From positions 29,111 through 93,110 of the forward strand of contig NZ_LZZT01000038.1 of NCBI RefSeq assembly GCF_014170305.1: 64,000 nt of DNA, read 5' to 3'. Under the pieces are notes generated by a model. That model saw nothing but the letters and a program-made list of their open reading frames with translations. It made no database searches and had not been told where the DNA came from. Positions 1 through 8,420 of this stretch are shown here, in pieces. The position numbers and the translations under genes were made by a program. How positions within the stretch are numbered: the first letter of the stretch is position 1; every line of letters begins with the position of its first letter. This stretch comes from Achromobacter sp. UMC71 (GTDB taxonomy: Bacteria > Pseudomonadota > Gammaproteobacteria > Burkholderiales > Burkholderiaceae_B).

Positions 1-647
1 ACGCCGATCGCTATGGCAAGGCCTTGCGCGAGCAGGCGGCCAAGGCGCAAGGCCAGGGCGAGACGCTGGCCTACCGCTGGTCGCTGTATCCGCTGGCGCC
101 CGACCAGGCGGTCGGCTGGAGCTGGCGCGAACGCGGCGGTCCGGCCTTGACCCAGCGCATTGAAACCCGGCGTTTTGAAGTCCGGTTCCAGGACGGCGCG
201 CCGCCCGCGTTCCGCGTCGCGCCGGTGCCGCCGCCGGTGCCCGCCCAGGCTTCCGACGGCCAGGCGGTGTTGGGCCAACCCGTCTTCGAGACCGCCGGCA
301 GCCGCATCTACCGGCTGGACCCGGCAAACCGGAACTGGCATGCCCTGGGCGCCATGCCGACCGTGCGCGGGGAGCGCACCTGGATCGGCCAGGCCTGGTT
401 CGGCCGCAACGGCTGGGTGGTCCAGACCTATGCCGACCACCTGTTCTCGTTCGGCGACTACACCCGCACCTACTTCCATACGCCTGACCAGGGCCGCAGC
501 TGGCGCCCGTTCCAGTTGTCGCCGGACCAGGAGCGCGGTCTGTTGGGCCTGGACGCGGCGGGCGAGGGCTTGCTGGTGCATACCGAACGCAACGGCAAGA
601 CGGTCATCCTGCGCTATGCGCTGGACGAAGCGGGGCGCGGGCGTTGA
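1..647 (+). CDS. C-terminal part of an uncharacterised protein, possible beta-propeller
   Basis: The reading frame is open from the left window edge (first full codon at base 3) to the TGA at 645-647, so the true start lies outside the window. About 215 residues are visible. I do not recognise the family. The stretch TPDQGRSW (bases about 480-503) resembles an Asp-box of the BNR/sialidase type, and short beta-strand-like segments surround it, which would fit a propeller-like fold; this is only a suggestion. The stop codon overlaps the TTG start of the next gene by three bases, implying translational coupling. Confidence 0.6.
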   Translation, partial: ADRYGKALREQAAKAQGQGETLAYRWSLYPLAPDQAVGWSWRERGGPALTQRIETRRFEVRFQDGAPPAFRVAPVPPPVPAQASDGQAVLGQPVFETAGSRIYRLDPANRNWHALGAMPTVRGERTWIGQAWFGRNGWVVQTYADHLFSFGDYTRTYFHTPDQGRSWRPFQLSPDQERGLLGLDAAGEGLLVHTERNGKTVILRYALDEAGRGR

Positions 648-1087
648 CGCTGAACCTGCGCCTGGCCGAGGAATCCGACCGGCCCGCGCTGCGCGCCCTG
701 TTCCTGGCCGTGCGCCGCGATACCTATATCTGGCAGGCGCCCGCCAGCTTCGAGCTGGCGGATTTCGATGCGCAAACCGAAGGCGAGCGGCTGTTCGCCG
801 CGTTCGATGGCAACGGGCGCGTGGCCGGTTTCCTGTCGCTGTGGGAGCCCGACAGATTTATTCATCATCTGTATGTGGGCCGGCCGTGGCAGCGGCGCGG
901 GGTGGGGCAGGCGCTGCTGCGCGCCTTGCCGGGCTGGCCCGCCACGCGCTACCGGCTAAAGTGCCTGCGCCTGAATGCAGGCGCGCTGGCGTTCTACCGC
1001 ACCTGCGGCTTTGCCGCCATCGGCTCGGGCGTGTCCGAAGACGGCGAATACGTGCTGCTGGAATCGGGCCTGGCGCCAGCAGCCTGA
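644..1087 (+). CDS. GNAT-family N-acetyltransferase
   Basis: A 147-residue protein of usual GNAT length, predicted to transfer an acetyl group from acetyl-CoA to an unknown amine. The acetyl-CoA-binding motif A is visible as VGRPWQRRGVGQALL (residues about 78-92, the R-R-G-V-G pyrophosphate loop). The C-terminal FYRTCGF is the usual GNAT motif B region. The start is a TTG that overlaps the previous stop (TTGA), so it is probably translated by coupling. Substrate unknown. Confidence 0.85.
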   Translation: MTLNLRLAEESDRPALRALFLAVRRDTYIWQAPASFELADFDAQTEGERLFAAFDGNGRVAGFLSLWEPDRFIHHLYVGRPWQRRGVGQALLRALPGWPATRYRLKCLRLNAGALAFYRTCGFAAIGSGVSEDGEYVLLESGLAPAA

Positions 1088-1130
1088 CCGCAGATGCGGC
1101 GCAGGGGCGTCGCGGCAACTGTGGCCGGCC

Positions 1131-1820
1131 TCACTCGGGCAGCACGTAGTCCGGATAGCGCTTGCAGATCTCTGCCACCTGGCTGAGCGTGCCCGACAGG
1201 TGTTCGCGCAGCGCCTGCTGGGCACGCGGCGCGTCCTGCGCGGCAATTGCGTCCAGCACCCGCTGGTGGTCGTCCATGATGCGTTCGGCCTTGCCGGCTT
1301 CCGGCAGGTGCAGGCGCCGCAGGCGGTCCAGGTGGCCGCTGTAGCGCTGCGCCATGTGCCACAACCCGATCATGCCCGCAGCCTCGTGCATGTCGCGGTG
1401 GAAGGCCTGGTCGGCATCCATGAACGGCTGCGGCTGGCCGTTGGCGTGGCTGACGCGCTGGCGGTCGATGCTGGCCTGCAGCCGCTGGATCAGCAGCGGA
1501 TCGGGCCGCTGCGCCAGGATGTGCGCGATCTCCAGCTCCAGCGAGCGGCGCAGGAAGTGGGCCTGGCGCGCCGCCGCGATGTCGATGCGGCTGACTACGG
1601 TGGTGTGTTGCGGATAGATCTCGACCAGCGCTTCCTCGGCCAGCTTCATCAGCGCGTCGCGGATCGGCGTCTGGCTCAGGCCATAGGCCTCGGCCAGCGT
1701 CACGCGCGACAGCGGCGCGCCCGGCGCCAGCTCCAGCGAGACGATCTGTTCGCGGAGATGTTCGAAGACCTGCGGCGCGGCGTGCCGCGAGCGATCCAGT
1801 CTGAGCTTTTGGCTGTGCAT
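1131..1820 (-). CDS. GntR-family transcriptional regulator, FCD type
   Basis: A 229-residue regulator with an N-terminal winged helix (SRVTLAEAYGLSQTPIRDAL is the GntR recognition region, about residues 38-57) and a C-terminal all-helical FCD domain with the Asp/His residues (DADQAFHRDMHEA, LREHL) that bind a metal and usually a carboxylate ligand. It is divergent from the dehydratase gene at 1949, and a perfect palindrome sits between them at 1882-1897. It probably represses the dehydratase/aldolase/receptor unit until a sugar acid or other hydroxy acid binds. The ligand is inferred only from the neighbours. Confidence 0.9.
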   Translation of the reverse strand: MHSQKLRLDRSRHAAPQVFEHLREQIVSLELAPGAPLSRVTLAEAYGLSQTPIRDALMKLAEEALVEIYPQHTTVVSRIDIAAARQAHFLRRSLELEIAHILAQRPDPLLIQRLQASIDRQRVSHANGQPQPFMDADQAFHRDMHEAAGMIGLWHMAQRYSGHLDRLRRLHLPEAGKAERIMDDHQRVLDAIAAQDAPRAQQALREHLSGTLSQVAEICKRYPDYVLPE

Positions 1821-1881
1821 CGAAGCGCAATTCGGTAAGGGCGGTGGAACGGGAGTGTAGCGGGTTTCTCCCTAGCTGACG

Positions 1882-1897
1882 CACTAATGTATTAGTG
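1882..1897. promoter_or_regulatory. Perfect palindromic operator between GntR regulator and dehydratase
   Basis: CACTAATGTATTAGTG is a perfect inverted repeat with 7-base arms and a 2-base centre. It is AT-rich in a GC-rich region and lies 52 bases upstream of the dehydratase ATG and 62 bases upstream of the GntR start. It is the obvious candidate binding site for the adjacent FCD regulator. Confidence 0.65.
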
Positions 1898-1948
1898 TTT
1901 AAATGACTTGTCCACGATTCCGCTTTCTCTCTTTTCCTCTACCTGCCC

Positions 1949-3679
1949 ATGAAACGCACCTACGAAAGCCTGCGCAGCGCCGCCTGGATGGCCAAAGACG
2001 ACCTGCGCTCGTTCGGCCACCGCTCCCGCATGATGCAAATGGGCTATGCGCCCGACGACTGGGTCGGCCGCCCCATCATCGCCATCATCAATACCTGGTC
2101 CGACCTCAATCCCTGTCACAGCCACTTCAAGCAGCGGGTCGAAGACGTCAAGCGCGGCGTCTTCCAGGCCGGCGGTTTTCCGGTGGAACTGCCCGCCATC
2201 TCGGTGTCGGAATCGTTCGTCAAGCCCACCACCATGCTCTACCGCAACATGCTGGCCATGGAAGCCGAAGAGCTGCTGCGCAGCCATCCGGTGGACGGCG
2301 CCGTGCTGCTGGGCGGTTGCGACAAGACCACGCCGGGCCTGCTCATGGGCGCCATCAGCGCCGGGTTGCCCTGCGTCTACGTGCCCGCCGGTCCCATGCT
2401 GCGCGGCAACTGGAAGGGCAAGATCCTGGGCTCCGGGTCCGACGCCTGGAAACTCTGGGACGAACGCCGCGCCGGCAAGATCACGCAAGAACAATGGACC
2501 GAAGTCGAGGGCGGCATCGCCCGCAGCTACGGCACCTGCATGACAATGGGCACGGCCAGCACCATGACCGCCATCGCCGAAGCCATCGGCATGACGCTGC
2601 CGGGCGCCTCGTCCATTCCCGCGGCCGACGTCGGCCACATGCGCATGTCGGCCGAATGCGGCCGCCGCATCGTCGACATGGTCTGGGAAGACCTGACGCC
2701 GCAGCGCATCCTGACGCTGGCCTCGTTCAAGAACGCCATCAACGTGGCCATGGCCATGGGCTGCTCCACCAACGCCATCGTGCACCTGGTAGCCATGTCG
2801 CGCCGCGCCGGCCATCCGGTGGGGCTGGACGACTTCGACGCCGCCAGCCGCAAAGTGCCCGTCATCGCCAATATCCGGCCCAGCGGCGACAAGTACCTGA
2901 TGGAAGACTTCTACTACGCCGGCGGCCTGCCGGCGCTGATGTCGCGCCTGGAAGGCCACCTGGACCTGTCCGCCCTGACCGTCACCGGCAAGACGCTGGG
3001 CGAGAACATCGCCGGCGCCGAGGTCTACAACGACGACGTCATCCGCAAGCTGGACACCGCCATCTACGACGAAGGCGCCCTGGCCGTGCTGCGCGGCAAT
3101 ATCGCGCCCGATGGCTGCGTCATCAAGCCCAGCGCCTGCGCGCCGCAATATCTGCAGCACACCGGCCCCGCGCTGGTGTTCGACGACTACCCCAGCATGA
3201 AGGCCGCGGTCGACGACGAAAACCTGGATGTCACCGCCGACCACATCATGATCCTGCGCAACGCCGGGCCGCAGGGCGGGCCGGGCATGCCGGAATGGGG
3301 CATGCTGCCCATCCCCACCAAGCTGGTCAAGCAGGGCGTGCGCGACATGCTGCGCCTGTCCGATGCCCGCATGAGCGGCACCAGCTACGGCGCCTGCATC
3401 CTGCATGCCGCGCCCGAGGCCTATATCGGCGGTCCGCTGGCGCTGGTCAAGACCGGCGACCTGATCACCGTCGACGTGCCGGCCCGCAGCATCCACCTGA
3501 ACGTCAGCGACGAAGAGCTGGCCGCGCGCCGCGCCGCCTGGACCCCGCCGCCCAAGCGCTACGAGCGCGGCTACGGCTGGATGTACTCGCAACACATCCT
3601 GCAGGCCAACGAGGGTTGCGACTTCGACTTCCTGGAAACCAGCTTCGGCGCGCCCGTGCCCGAACCCGAAATCTTCTGA
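1949..3679 (+). CDS. IlvD/EDD-family dehydratase, probably sugar-acid (aldonate) dehydratase
   Basis: A 576-residue Fe-S dehydratase converting a 2,3-dihydroxy acid to a 2-keto-3-deoxy acid. The three cluster-ligand cysteines are present: C56 in NPCHSHF, C124 in GGCDKTTPG (followed by K126) and C197 in GTCMTMGTAST. The length and the GSGSDAWKLWDERRAG insertion (about residues 161-176) resemble the L-arabinonate-type dehydratase branch more than biosynthetic IlvD. The RraA-like aldolase and Bug receptor downstream support a catabolic role: receptor-bound sugar acid, dehydration, then aldol cleavage. The exact substrate cannot be read from sequence. No clear Shine-Dalgarno is visible before the ATG. 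Confidence 0.88.
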   Translation: MKRTYESLRSAAWMAKDDLRSFGHRSRMMQMGYAPDDWVGRPIIAIINTWSDLNPCHSHFKQRVEDVKRGVFQAGGFPVELPAISVSESFVKPTTMLYRNMLAMEAEELLRSHPVDGAVLLGGCDKTTPGLLMGAISAGLPCVYVPAGPMLRGNWKGKILGSGSDAWKLWDERRAGKITQEQWTEVEGGIARSYGTCMTMGTASTMTAIAEAIGMTLPGASSIPAADVGHMRMSAECGRRIVDMVWEDLTPQRILTLASFKNAINVAMAMGCSTNAIVHLVAMSRRAGHPVGLDDFDAASRKVPVIANIRPSGDKYLMEDFYYAGGLPALMSRLEGHLDLSALTVTGKTLGENIAGAEVYNDDVIRKLDTAIYDEGALAVLRGNIAPDGCVIKPSACAPQYLQHTGPALVFDDYPSMKAAVDDENLDVTADHIMILRNAGPQGGPGMPEWGMLPIPTKLVKQGVRDMLRLSDARMSGTSYGACILHAAPEAYIGGPLALVKTGDLITVDVPARSIHLNVSDEELAARRAAWTPPPKRYERGYGWMYSQHILQANEGCDFDFLETSFGAPVPEPEIF

Positions 3680-3714
3680 ACCCTGTTTCCGCCTCGATCC
3701 CTGGAGCTTCCGAC

Positions 3715-4434
3715 GTGTCCGACATGAATCCCGAAACCCGCGCCCGGCTGGCCGGCATCAGCACCGCCACGCTGTGCACCGCCTTGTTCAAGCGCGGCCT
3801 GCGCAACCAGTTCATCCAGGACGTGCGTCCGCTGAACGCCACGCTGCCCAACATGGTCGGCCCCGCCTTCACGCTGCGCTACATCCCCGCGCGTGAAGAC
3901 CTGAACACCATCAAGGTGTTCGAAGACCGCGCCCACCCGCAGCGCGCCGCCGTCGAAACCTGCCCGCCGGGCGCGGTGCTGGTCATGGACAGCCGCAAGG
4001 ATCCGCGCGCGGCCTCGGCCGGCTCGATCCTGGTGACCCGCTTGATGAAGCGCGGCGTGGCCGGCGTGGTCACCGACGGCGGCTTTCGCGATTCGCCCGA
4101 GATCGCCGAACTCGGCTATCCGGCCTATCACAACCGCCCGTCGGCGCCCACCAACCTGACCCTGCACCAGGCGCTGGACATCAACGCGCCCATCGGCTGC
4201 GGCGACGTGGCCGTGTTCCCTGGCGACATCGTCGTGGGCGACCGCGAGGGTGTCGTGATCATTCCGGCGCACCTGGCCGACGAGATTGCCGTCGAAGCGG
4301 TGGAAATGACCGCGTTCGAAGACTTCGTCACCAGCCAGGTACAGGCTGGCGCGTCCATCCTGGGCCTGTATCCGCCCACCGATCCGGGCACCAAGGACAA
4401 ATTCGCCGCCTGGCGCACGCAGCACGGCCGCTAA
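3715..4434 (+). CDS. RraA-like aldolase/decarboxylase (HMG/CHA aldolase superfamily)
   Basis: A 239-residue protein of the RraA fold. The conserved metal and substrate motif is seen as GVVTDGGFRDSPEI, the G-x4-D-G-x2-R-D of class II pyruvate aldolases such as 4-hydroxy-4-methyl-2-oxoglutarate aldolase. I chose the GTG at 3715 because GGAG lies 8 bases before it; an in-frame ATG at 3724 is the alternative. It starts 35 bases after the dehydratase, so the two are almost certainly co-transcribed. Likely role: cleavage or decarboxylation of the keto acid made by the dehydratase. RNase-regulator annotation of such proteins is probably misleading here. Confidence 0.85.
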   Translation: MSDMNPETRARLAGISTATLCTALFKRGLRNQFIQDVRPLNATLPNMVGPAFTLRYIPAREDLNTIKVFEDRAHPQRAAVETCPPGAVLVMDSRKDPRAASAGSILVTRLMKRGVAGVVTDGGFRDSPEIAELGYPAYHNRPSAPTNLTLHQALDINAPIGCGDVAVFPGDIVVGDREGVVIIPAHLADEIAVEAVEMTAFEDFVTSQVQAGASILGLYPPTDPGTKDKFAAWRTQHGR

Positions 4435-4577
4435 GGCCCGGCCGAGCATTCGCCGCCTGGCATCCCCAACAAGGCCGTCGAGCCTTGGCCGGGCGGCGCT
4501 GAAAACGGGCCATGCACGCGCCGGCAATCCCGCCGGCGGTGCATGCGCCCGCACATAGACAAGGCAGGAGACAAACC

Positions 4578-5567
4578 ATGAACACGCAACGTCGCAGCGC
4601 GCTCGCCGCGCTGCTGGCAGGACCGCTGCTGGGCGCGCTGGCGCTGCCGGCCCTGGCCGCGGATTGGCCCGCGCAGAAGCCCATTTCCTATGTGGTGCCG
4701 TTCACCGTGGGCGGCTCCACCGACGTGGTCGGCCGCGTGCTGGCGCAAAAGCTGGGCGACCGGCTGCACCAGAACGTCATCGTCGAGAATAAGCCGGGCG
4801 CCGCTGGCGGCATCGGCGCCACCTATGTGGCCAAGGCCGCGCCCGACGGTTACACGCTGTTCGGCGGCACCATCAGCACGCATGCCATCAACGCCAGCCT
4901 GTACAAGAACCTGAAGTACGACCCGGTCAAGGACTTCGAGCCCGTCTCGCTGATTGCCTACCTGCCCAACGTGCTGCTGGTCGATCCCAATCTGGGCGTG
5001 AACTCGGTGGCCGACCTGATCGCACTGCTCAAGCGCGACCCGTCCAAGCGCACCTTCGCTTCGTCAGGCGCCGGCACGTCCACCCACCTGGCCGGCGAGC
5101 TGTTCGCCAGCATGATCGGCGTGCCGCTGACGCATGTGCCCTACAAGGGCACGCCGCCCGCCATGGTCGACGTGTCCTCGGGCTCGGTCACCTTCATGTT
5201 CGACCAGATGACCGCGGCGCTGCCGCTGTTGCAGACCGGCAAGCTCAAGCTCCTGGCCGTCACCACCCGCGACCGCATCTCGCTGGCGCCCGAGGTGCCC
5301 ACCATGCAGGAAGCGGGCGTGCCCGGCTTCCAGATGGCCTCGTGGCAAGCCGTCTACGCGCCCAAGGGCACGCCCAAGCCCATCCTGGACAAGCTCGCCG
5401 CCGAGATCGCCGTCATCCTGAAAGAACCCGACGTGCAGGAAAAGCTGGGCAAGACCATGGGCATGGAACTGGTCGGCAGCACCCCCGACGAACTGCGCGC
5501 CCTGATGGCCACCGAGATTCCGCGCTGGGCGGAAGTGGTGAAGACGTCGGGGGCGACGGTGGAGTAG
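4578..5567 (+). CDS. Bug/TctC-family periplasmic receptor
   Basis: A 329-residue tripartite-tricarboxylate-type solute receptor. It has a signal peptide (basic MNTQRR, hydrophobic core, cleavage near ALA-ADW, about residue 28) and the family hallmarks YVVPFTVGGSTDVVGR, VENKPGAAGGIGA, APDGYT and VPYKGTPPAMVD. AGGAG lies 7 bases before the ATG. It follows the dehydratase and aldolase genes on the same strand and probably captures their substrate in the periplasm. No TctA/TctB membrane partners are present in the window, so uptake would depend on a transporter elsewhere, or the protein acts as a sensor partner. Confidence 0.92.
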   Translation: MNTQRRSALAALLAGPLLGALALPALAADWPAQKPISYVVPFTVGGSTDVVGRVLAQKLGDRLHQNVIVENKPGAAGGIGATYVAKAAPDGYTLFGGTISTHAINASLYKNLKYDPVKDFEPVSLIAYLPNVLLVDPNLGVNSVADLIALLKRDPSKRTFASSGAGTSTHLAGELFASMIGVPLTHVPYKGTPPAMVDVSSGSVTFMFDQMTAALPLLQTGKLKLLAVTTRDRISLAPEVPTMQEAGVPGFQMASWQAVYAPKGTPKPILDKLAAEIAVILKEPDVQEKLGKTMGMELVGSTPDELRALMATEIPRWAEVVKTSGATVE

Positions 5568-5726
5568 AGGAGGGGGCGTGCCGAGCCGCCTGAAAGGTGT
5601 AGCCGTCTACGAAGCAGACTGATTCACCGATGACGACGGTTCAGGGCTGGCGTAGCCTAGTGGCCAGGTTGGTGATGGCTCGCAATGGATTTTTATCTGC
5701 GCCCCATCATGTAAGACCTCCTCCTT
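5568..5726. other. Intergenic stretch, no gene supported
   Basis: Short overlapping frames exist here on both strands, but none has a credible start signal or recognisable protein. The base composition drops relative to the neighbours, and the stretch leads directly into the degraded nuclease gene, so it may belong to the same imported segment. Confidence 0.4.
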
Positions 5727-5753
5727 ACCCCGGCCTTGAGCCGGGGTATTTTT
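5727..5753 (+). terminator. Rho-independent terminator
   Basis: An 8-base-pair stem (ACCCCGGC / GCCGGGGT) with a 5-base loop is followed by ATTTTT. It would end transcription coming from the dehydratase-aldolase-receptor unit, and it lies immediately upstream of the nuclease remnant. Confidence 0.75.
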
Positions 5754-5804
5754 GCAGTAGATCTGGTAATGCTGCTCGGATGGTAGTGCCAGGACTCGCG
5801 TCGC

Positions 5805-6344
5805 ATGATCGATCGTACGCTGGCACGCCAAGACTACTGGCACATCCTGTTTGGAAGGAAGGATCCTCACGCTCGTCAGTTCTACGAGGCAGAAGCCCTG
5901 CGCGGAGGCTGGATCGTACGCCAACTGGATCGACAGATCGATAGCCAGTTCTACGAGCGCACAGCGTTGTCCAAGGACAAGGCCGGCATGCTGCTTAAAG
6001 GCGCAATGCCAACGCCCCAAGATACTGTCACGCCCGGCGATGCGATCAAAGATCCCTATGTATTGGAGTTTCTCGACCATGCCGACGTGGGGCAGATGCA
6101 CATGTACTGCAACTATGCCAAGGAGCACTGGGTATACGCTCAGGAGAATCCACCCGTGGGTTTGATCTTGTGTGCCGACAAGGGACAGGCGTTGGCGCGG
6201 TACGCGCTGGATGGCTTGCCGACCCAGGTCATGGCAGCCAATTACCGCACGGTGCTGCCGGATGCCGAGTTGCTGCAGAAGGAGTTGGATACCGCGCGGC
6301 GCCAGCTCGAATCCGGCGGGTCGCTTGCCCTATCGAAGACTTGA
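5805..6344 (+). pseudogene. Remnant of YhcG/DUF1016 PD-(D/E)XK nuclease, catalytic core missing
   Basis: 179 codons remain of a family usually around 340-380 residues. Residues 18-91 (KDPHARQFYEAEALRGGW, then LDRQIDSQFYERTALSKDKA and KDPYVLEFL) match the middle of YhcG-like proteins. Residues 92-170 (HADVGQMHMYCNYAKEHW, PPVGLILCADKGQALARYAL) match the C-terminal part. The segment that normally lies between them, containing the Asp and E-x-K nuclease residues, has been removed in frame at about base 6078, and the N-terminal helical domain is absent. An in-frame stop lies just upstream of the ATG. The DNA is visibly less GC-rich than its neighbours, indicating transfer. Probably inactive. Confidence 0.75.
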
Positions 6345-6352
6345 ATGATATT

Positions 6353-6372
6353 GCCCCGGCCAAGGCCGGGGC
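6353..6372. terminator. Hairpin between convergent genes, probable terminator
   Basis: GCCCCGGCC, a 2-base loop and GGCCGGGGC make a 9-base-pair stem followed on the plus strand by ATTCCTT. It lies between the end of the nuclease remnant and the end of the minus-strand Bug gene and could serve either. The T-run is weak. Confidence 0.5.
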
Positions 6373-6387
6373 ATTCCTTCAGCCCCC

Positions 6388-7359
6388 TCAAGGCTTCAAA
6401 TTCAGCTTCGGCACCAGCGCGTTGAACGCCTGCTCCTGCCGGGCTACGTCTGCGGCGAATTGCGGTTGGTCGGCGTACGATGGCGTCAGGTTCTGTTTAC
6501 GCATCAAGGCCTGGAAGTCCTTCGATTGCGCCACCTGGCGGGCGGCGGCGCGCCACTTTTCGGCGACCTCGGCGGGCGCCGCCTTCGGCAGGCCGATGCC
6601 GCGCCACACGCTGAACTGCAAATCGGCGCCGCGCTCCTTCATGGTCGGCACATCCGGCAGGGTGTCCAGCCGCTTGGGCGCCATCACCGCCAGCGTGCGC
6701 AGCTTGCCGGTGTCCACGTGCTGCTGCAATTCGGCGTAGGCCACCGTGGTGGCCTGCACGTCGCCCGACAGCAGCCCCATGATGGCCGGGGCCGAGCCCT
6801 GGTAGGGCACATGCACGAACTTCACGCCGGTCTGCTCGCCCAACGCGGCCGCGGCCATGTGCGGCACGGTGCCGATGCCGGCGTTGGACACCGCCACGCG
6901 CTCGGGATTCTTCTTGGCGTAGTCCAGGAATTCCTCCACGGTCTTCCAGGGCGCGTCGGCGCGCACCGTGACCGATGACGGATCGTCGGTGAAGCGCGCG
7001 ATTGGCTGGAAGTCATTGACCGTCGTCTTGCCGATGCCCATCAGCGGCACCACTAGCATTTCGGGCGTCATCAGCACCAGCTTGTAGCCGTCGGGCTGCG
7101 CGTTGGCGACGTAGGCCCAGCCGATCGAGCCGCTGGCGCCGGGCTTGTTGATCACCACCGTGGGCTGCGCCAGCAGGGGCGGGCGCACGGCCTCGGCGAT
7201 GGCGCGGGCGGTATTGTCGCTGCCGCCGCCCGGCTGGTAGGCCACCACCAGTTCCATCGAGCGGGTCGGATAGTCGGCGGCGGCCGCCGGGGCGGCGCCC
7301 AGGGCGAACAGGAAGGACAGGGCGCTGAAGGCCAGCGCGGGCAGGCGTAAGGGTGTCAT
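6388..7359 (-). CDS. Bug/TctC-family periplasmic receptor
   Basis: A 323-residue receptor with an N-terminal signal peptide (MTPLRLPAL, hydrophobic core, AAAA-DYP). Family motifs: VVAYQPGGGSDNTAR, INKPGASGSIG, QPDGYK, VPYQGSAPAIMG and LPDVPTMKERG. The ATG at 7359 is chosen because the signal peptide starts there. It lies 13 bases downstream of the DapA-like gene on the same strand and is probably its operon partner. The ligand is presumably a small carboxylate handled by that enzyme; not identifiable from sequence. Confidence 0.92.
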   Translation of the reverse strand: MTPLRLPALAFSALSFLFALGAAPAAAADYPTRSMELVVAYQPGGGSDNTARAIAEAVRPPLLAQPTVVINKPGASGSIGWAYVANAQPDGYKLVLMTPEMLVVPLMGIGKTTVNDFQPIARFTDDPSSVTVRADAPWKTVEEFLDYAKKNPERVAVSNAGIGTVPHMAAAALGEQTGVKFVHVPYQGSAPAIMGLLSGDVQATTVAYAELQQHVDTGKLRTLAVMAPKRLDTLPDVPTMKERGADLQFSVWRGIGLPKAAPAEVAEKWRAAARQVAQSKDFQALMRKQNLTPSYADQPQFAADVARQEQAFNALVPKLNLKP

Positions 7360-7372
7360 GGCGGTTCCGGTA

Positions 7373-8275
7373 TCAATAGCCCAGGGCGGACAGGTCGGCC
7401 AGCGTCTGGCGGGTGATGGCAAGGGTGCGTTCGCGCTCGGCGCCGGCCAGGTCCAGGCGCGGCGGCTTGACGGTTTCGGCGCTGCCGGTGATCAGGTGTT
7501 CGGCCAGCTTGATGTGCTGCACCAGCTTGACCACCGTGTCCAGGTGGAACAGCGGCGTCAGCGCGGCGTACAGCTTGCGGGCGCGCACAAAGTCGCCTTC
7601 CGCGGCCAGCCGCAGCAGGTCCACCGACGCCTTGGGCACGGCGTTGGCCATGCCCGAGACCCAGGCCGTGACGCCCAGCGCGGCGCTTTCCAGCACCAGG
7701 TCGTCGACTCCGCAGACCACCGCCAGCCGGTCGCCAAAGCGCGTGATCAGATCGGTGACGCGGGTCGTGTCGTACGACTCTTCCTTGATCGCGACGATGG
7801 TGGGTTCCCGCAGCAGCTCGGCCACCACATCGGGCGTCAGGTCCACGCCGTAGCCGCGCGGGTTGTTGTACAGCAGGATGGGCAGCGGGCTGGCCTGCGC
7901 CACGCTGCGGTAGAAGGCGATGGTTTCCCGGTCATCCGACTTGTACGTCAGGCCGGGGAACACCATCAGGCCGTCCACGCCGATCTTGGCCGCTTCCTGC
8001 GCGAAGACGGCGGCGCGGGCCGTGCCGGTCTCGGCCACGCCGGACACCACCGGTACGCGGCCGCGCACCGTCTCCACCGCCGTGCGCAGCACCGTCAGCT
8101 TTTCATCGGGTGACAACTGGGCGTTCTCGCCCACCATGCCCATCATCACCACGCCGCCCACGCCGTTGGCGATGAGCCGCTCCAGCCCTTGGCGGATGGC
8201 GTCCACGTCCAGCGAGAAATCGGGTTTCAGCTTGGTGGTGACCGCGGGGAATACGCCTTTCCATTGAATGCTCAT
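7373..8275 (-). CDS. DapA-like (dihydrodipicolinate synthase family) lyase/aldolase
   Basis: A 300-residue TIM-barrel Schiff-base aldolase. Visible active-site residues are Y136 in LLYNNPRGYG and K164 in TIVAIKEES, with GMVGEN (about 46-51) in the place of the G-x-x-G-E motif. GGAG lies 8 bases before the ATG. Its linkage to a Bug receptor and a divergent FCD regulator argues for catabolism of an external acid (a 2-keto-3-deoxy sugar acid or similar) rather than lysine synthesis. The exact reaction is unknown. Confidence 0.88.
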   Translation of the reverse strand: MSIQWKGVFPAVTTKLKPDFSLDVDAIRQGLERLIANGVGGVVMMGMVGENAQLSPDEKLTVLRTAVETVRGRVPVVSGVAETGTARAAVFAQEAAKIGVDGLMVFPGLTYKSDDRETIAFYRSVAQASPLPILLYNNPRGYGVDLTPDVVAELLREPTIVAIKEESYDTTRVTDLITRFGDRLAVVCGVDDLVLESAALGVTAWVSGMANAVPKASVDLLRLAAEGDFVRARKLYAALTPLFHLDTVVKLVQHIKLAEHLITGSAETVKPPRLDLAGAERERTLAITRQTLADLSALGY

Positions 8276-8335
8276 GCTGCCGCTCCTGATGCGTGGTCCG
8301 CCGGGCCATTCCCGCCGGATAGTTATGATTGGATA

Positions 8336-8345
8336 TTGGATCCAA
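8336..8345. promoter_or_regulatory. Candidate GntR operator, first copy
   Basis: TTGGATCCAA is a perfect 10-base palindrome in the divergent region between the DapA-like gene (start 8275) and the GntR regulator (start 8568). Its core TGGATCCA recurs at 8422-8429. Confidence 0.55.
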
Positions 8346-8420
8346 AATAAAGGGGCTAGAAAAAACAGGCTCGCGGCCTGTCGCAACGGGCAGCCAGGGG
8401 CTGCCGGTTTCAACTGGATC

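Noticed and set aside
1892..3595. 567-codon open frame on the minus strand opposite the dehydratase gene
   Set aside because: It is antisense to a clear IlvD/EDD gene. Its translation is a low-complexity Gly/Ala/His/Gln/Arg mix without domains, a normal by-product of high GC content.
5607..6128. 173-codon minus-strand frame over the nuclease remnant
   Set aside because: The plus strand in the same place matches the YhcG family with conserved motifs; the minus frame matches nothing I know and has no start signal.
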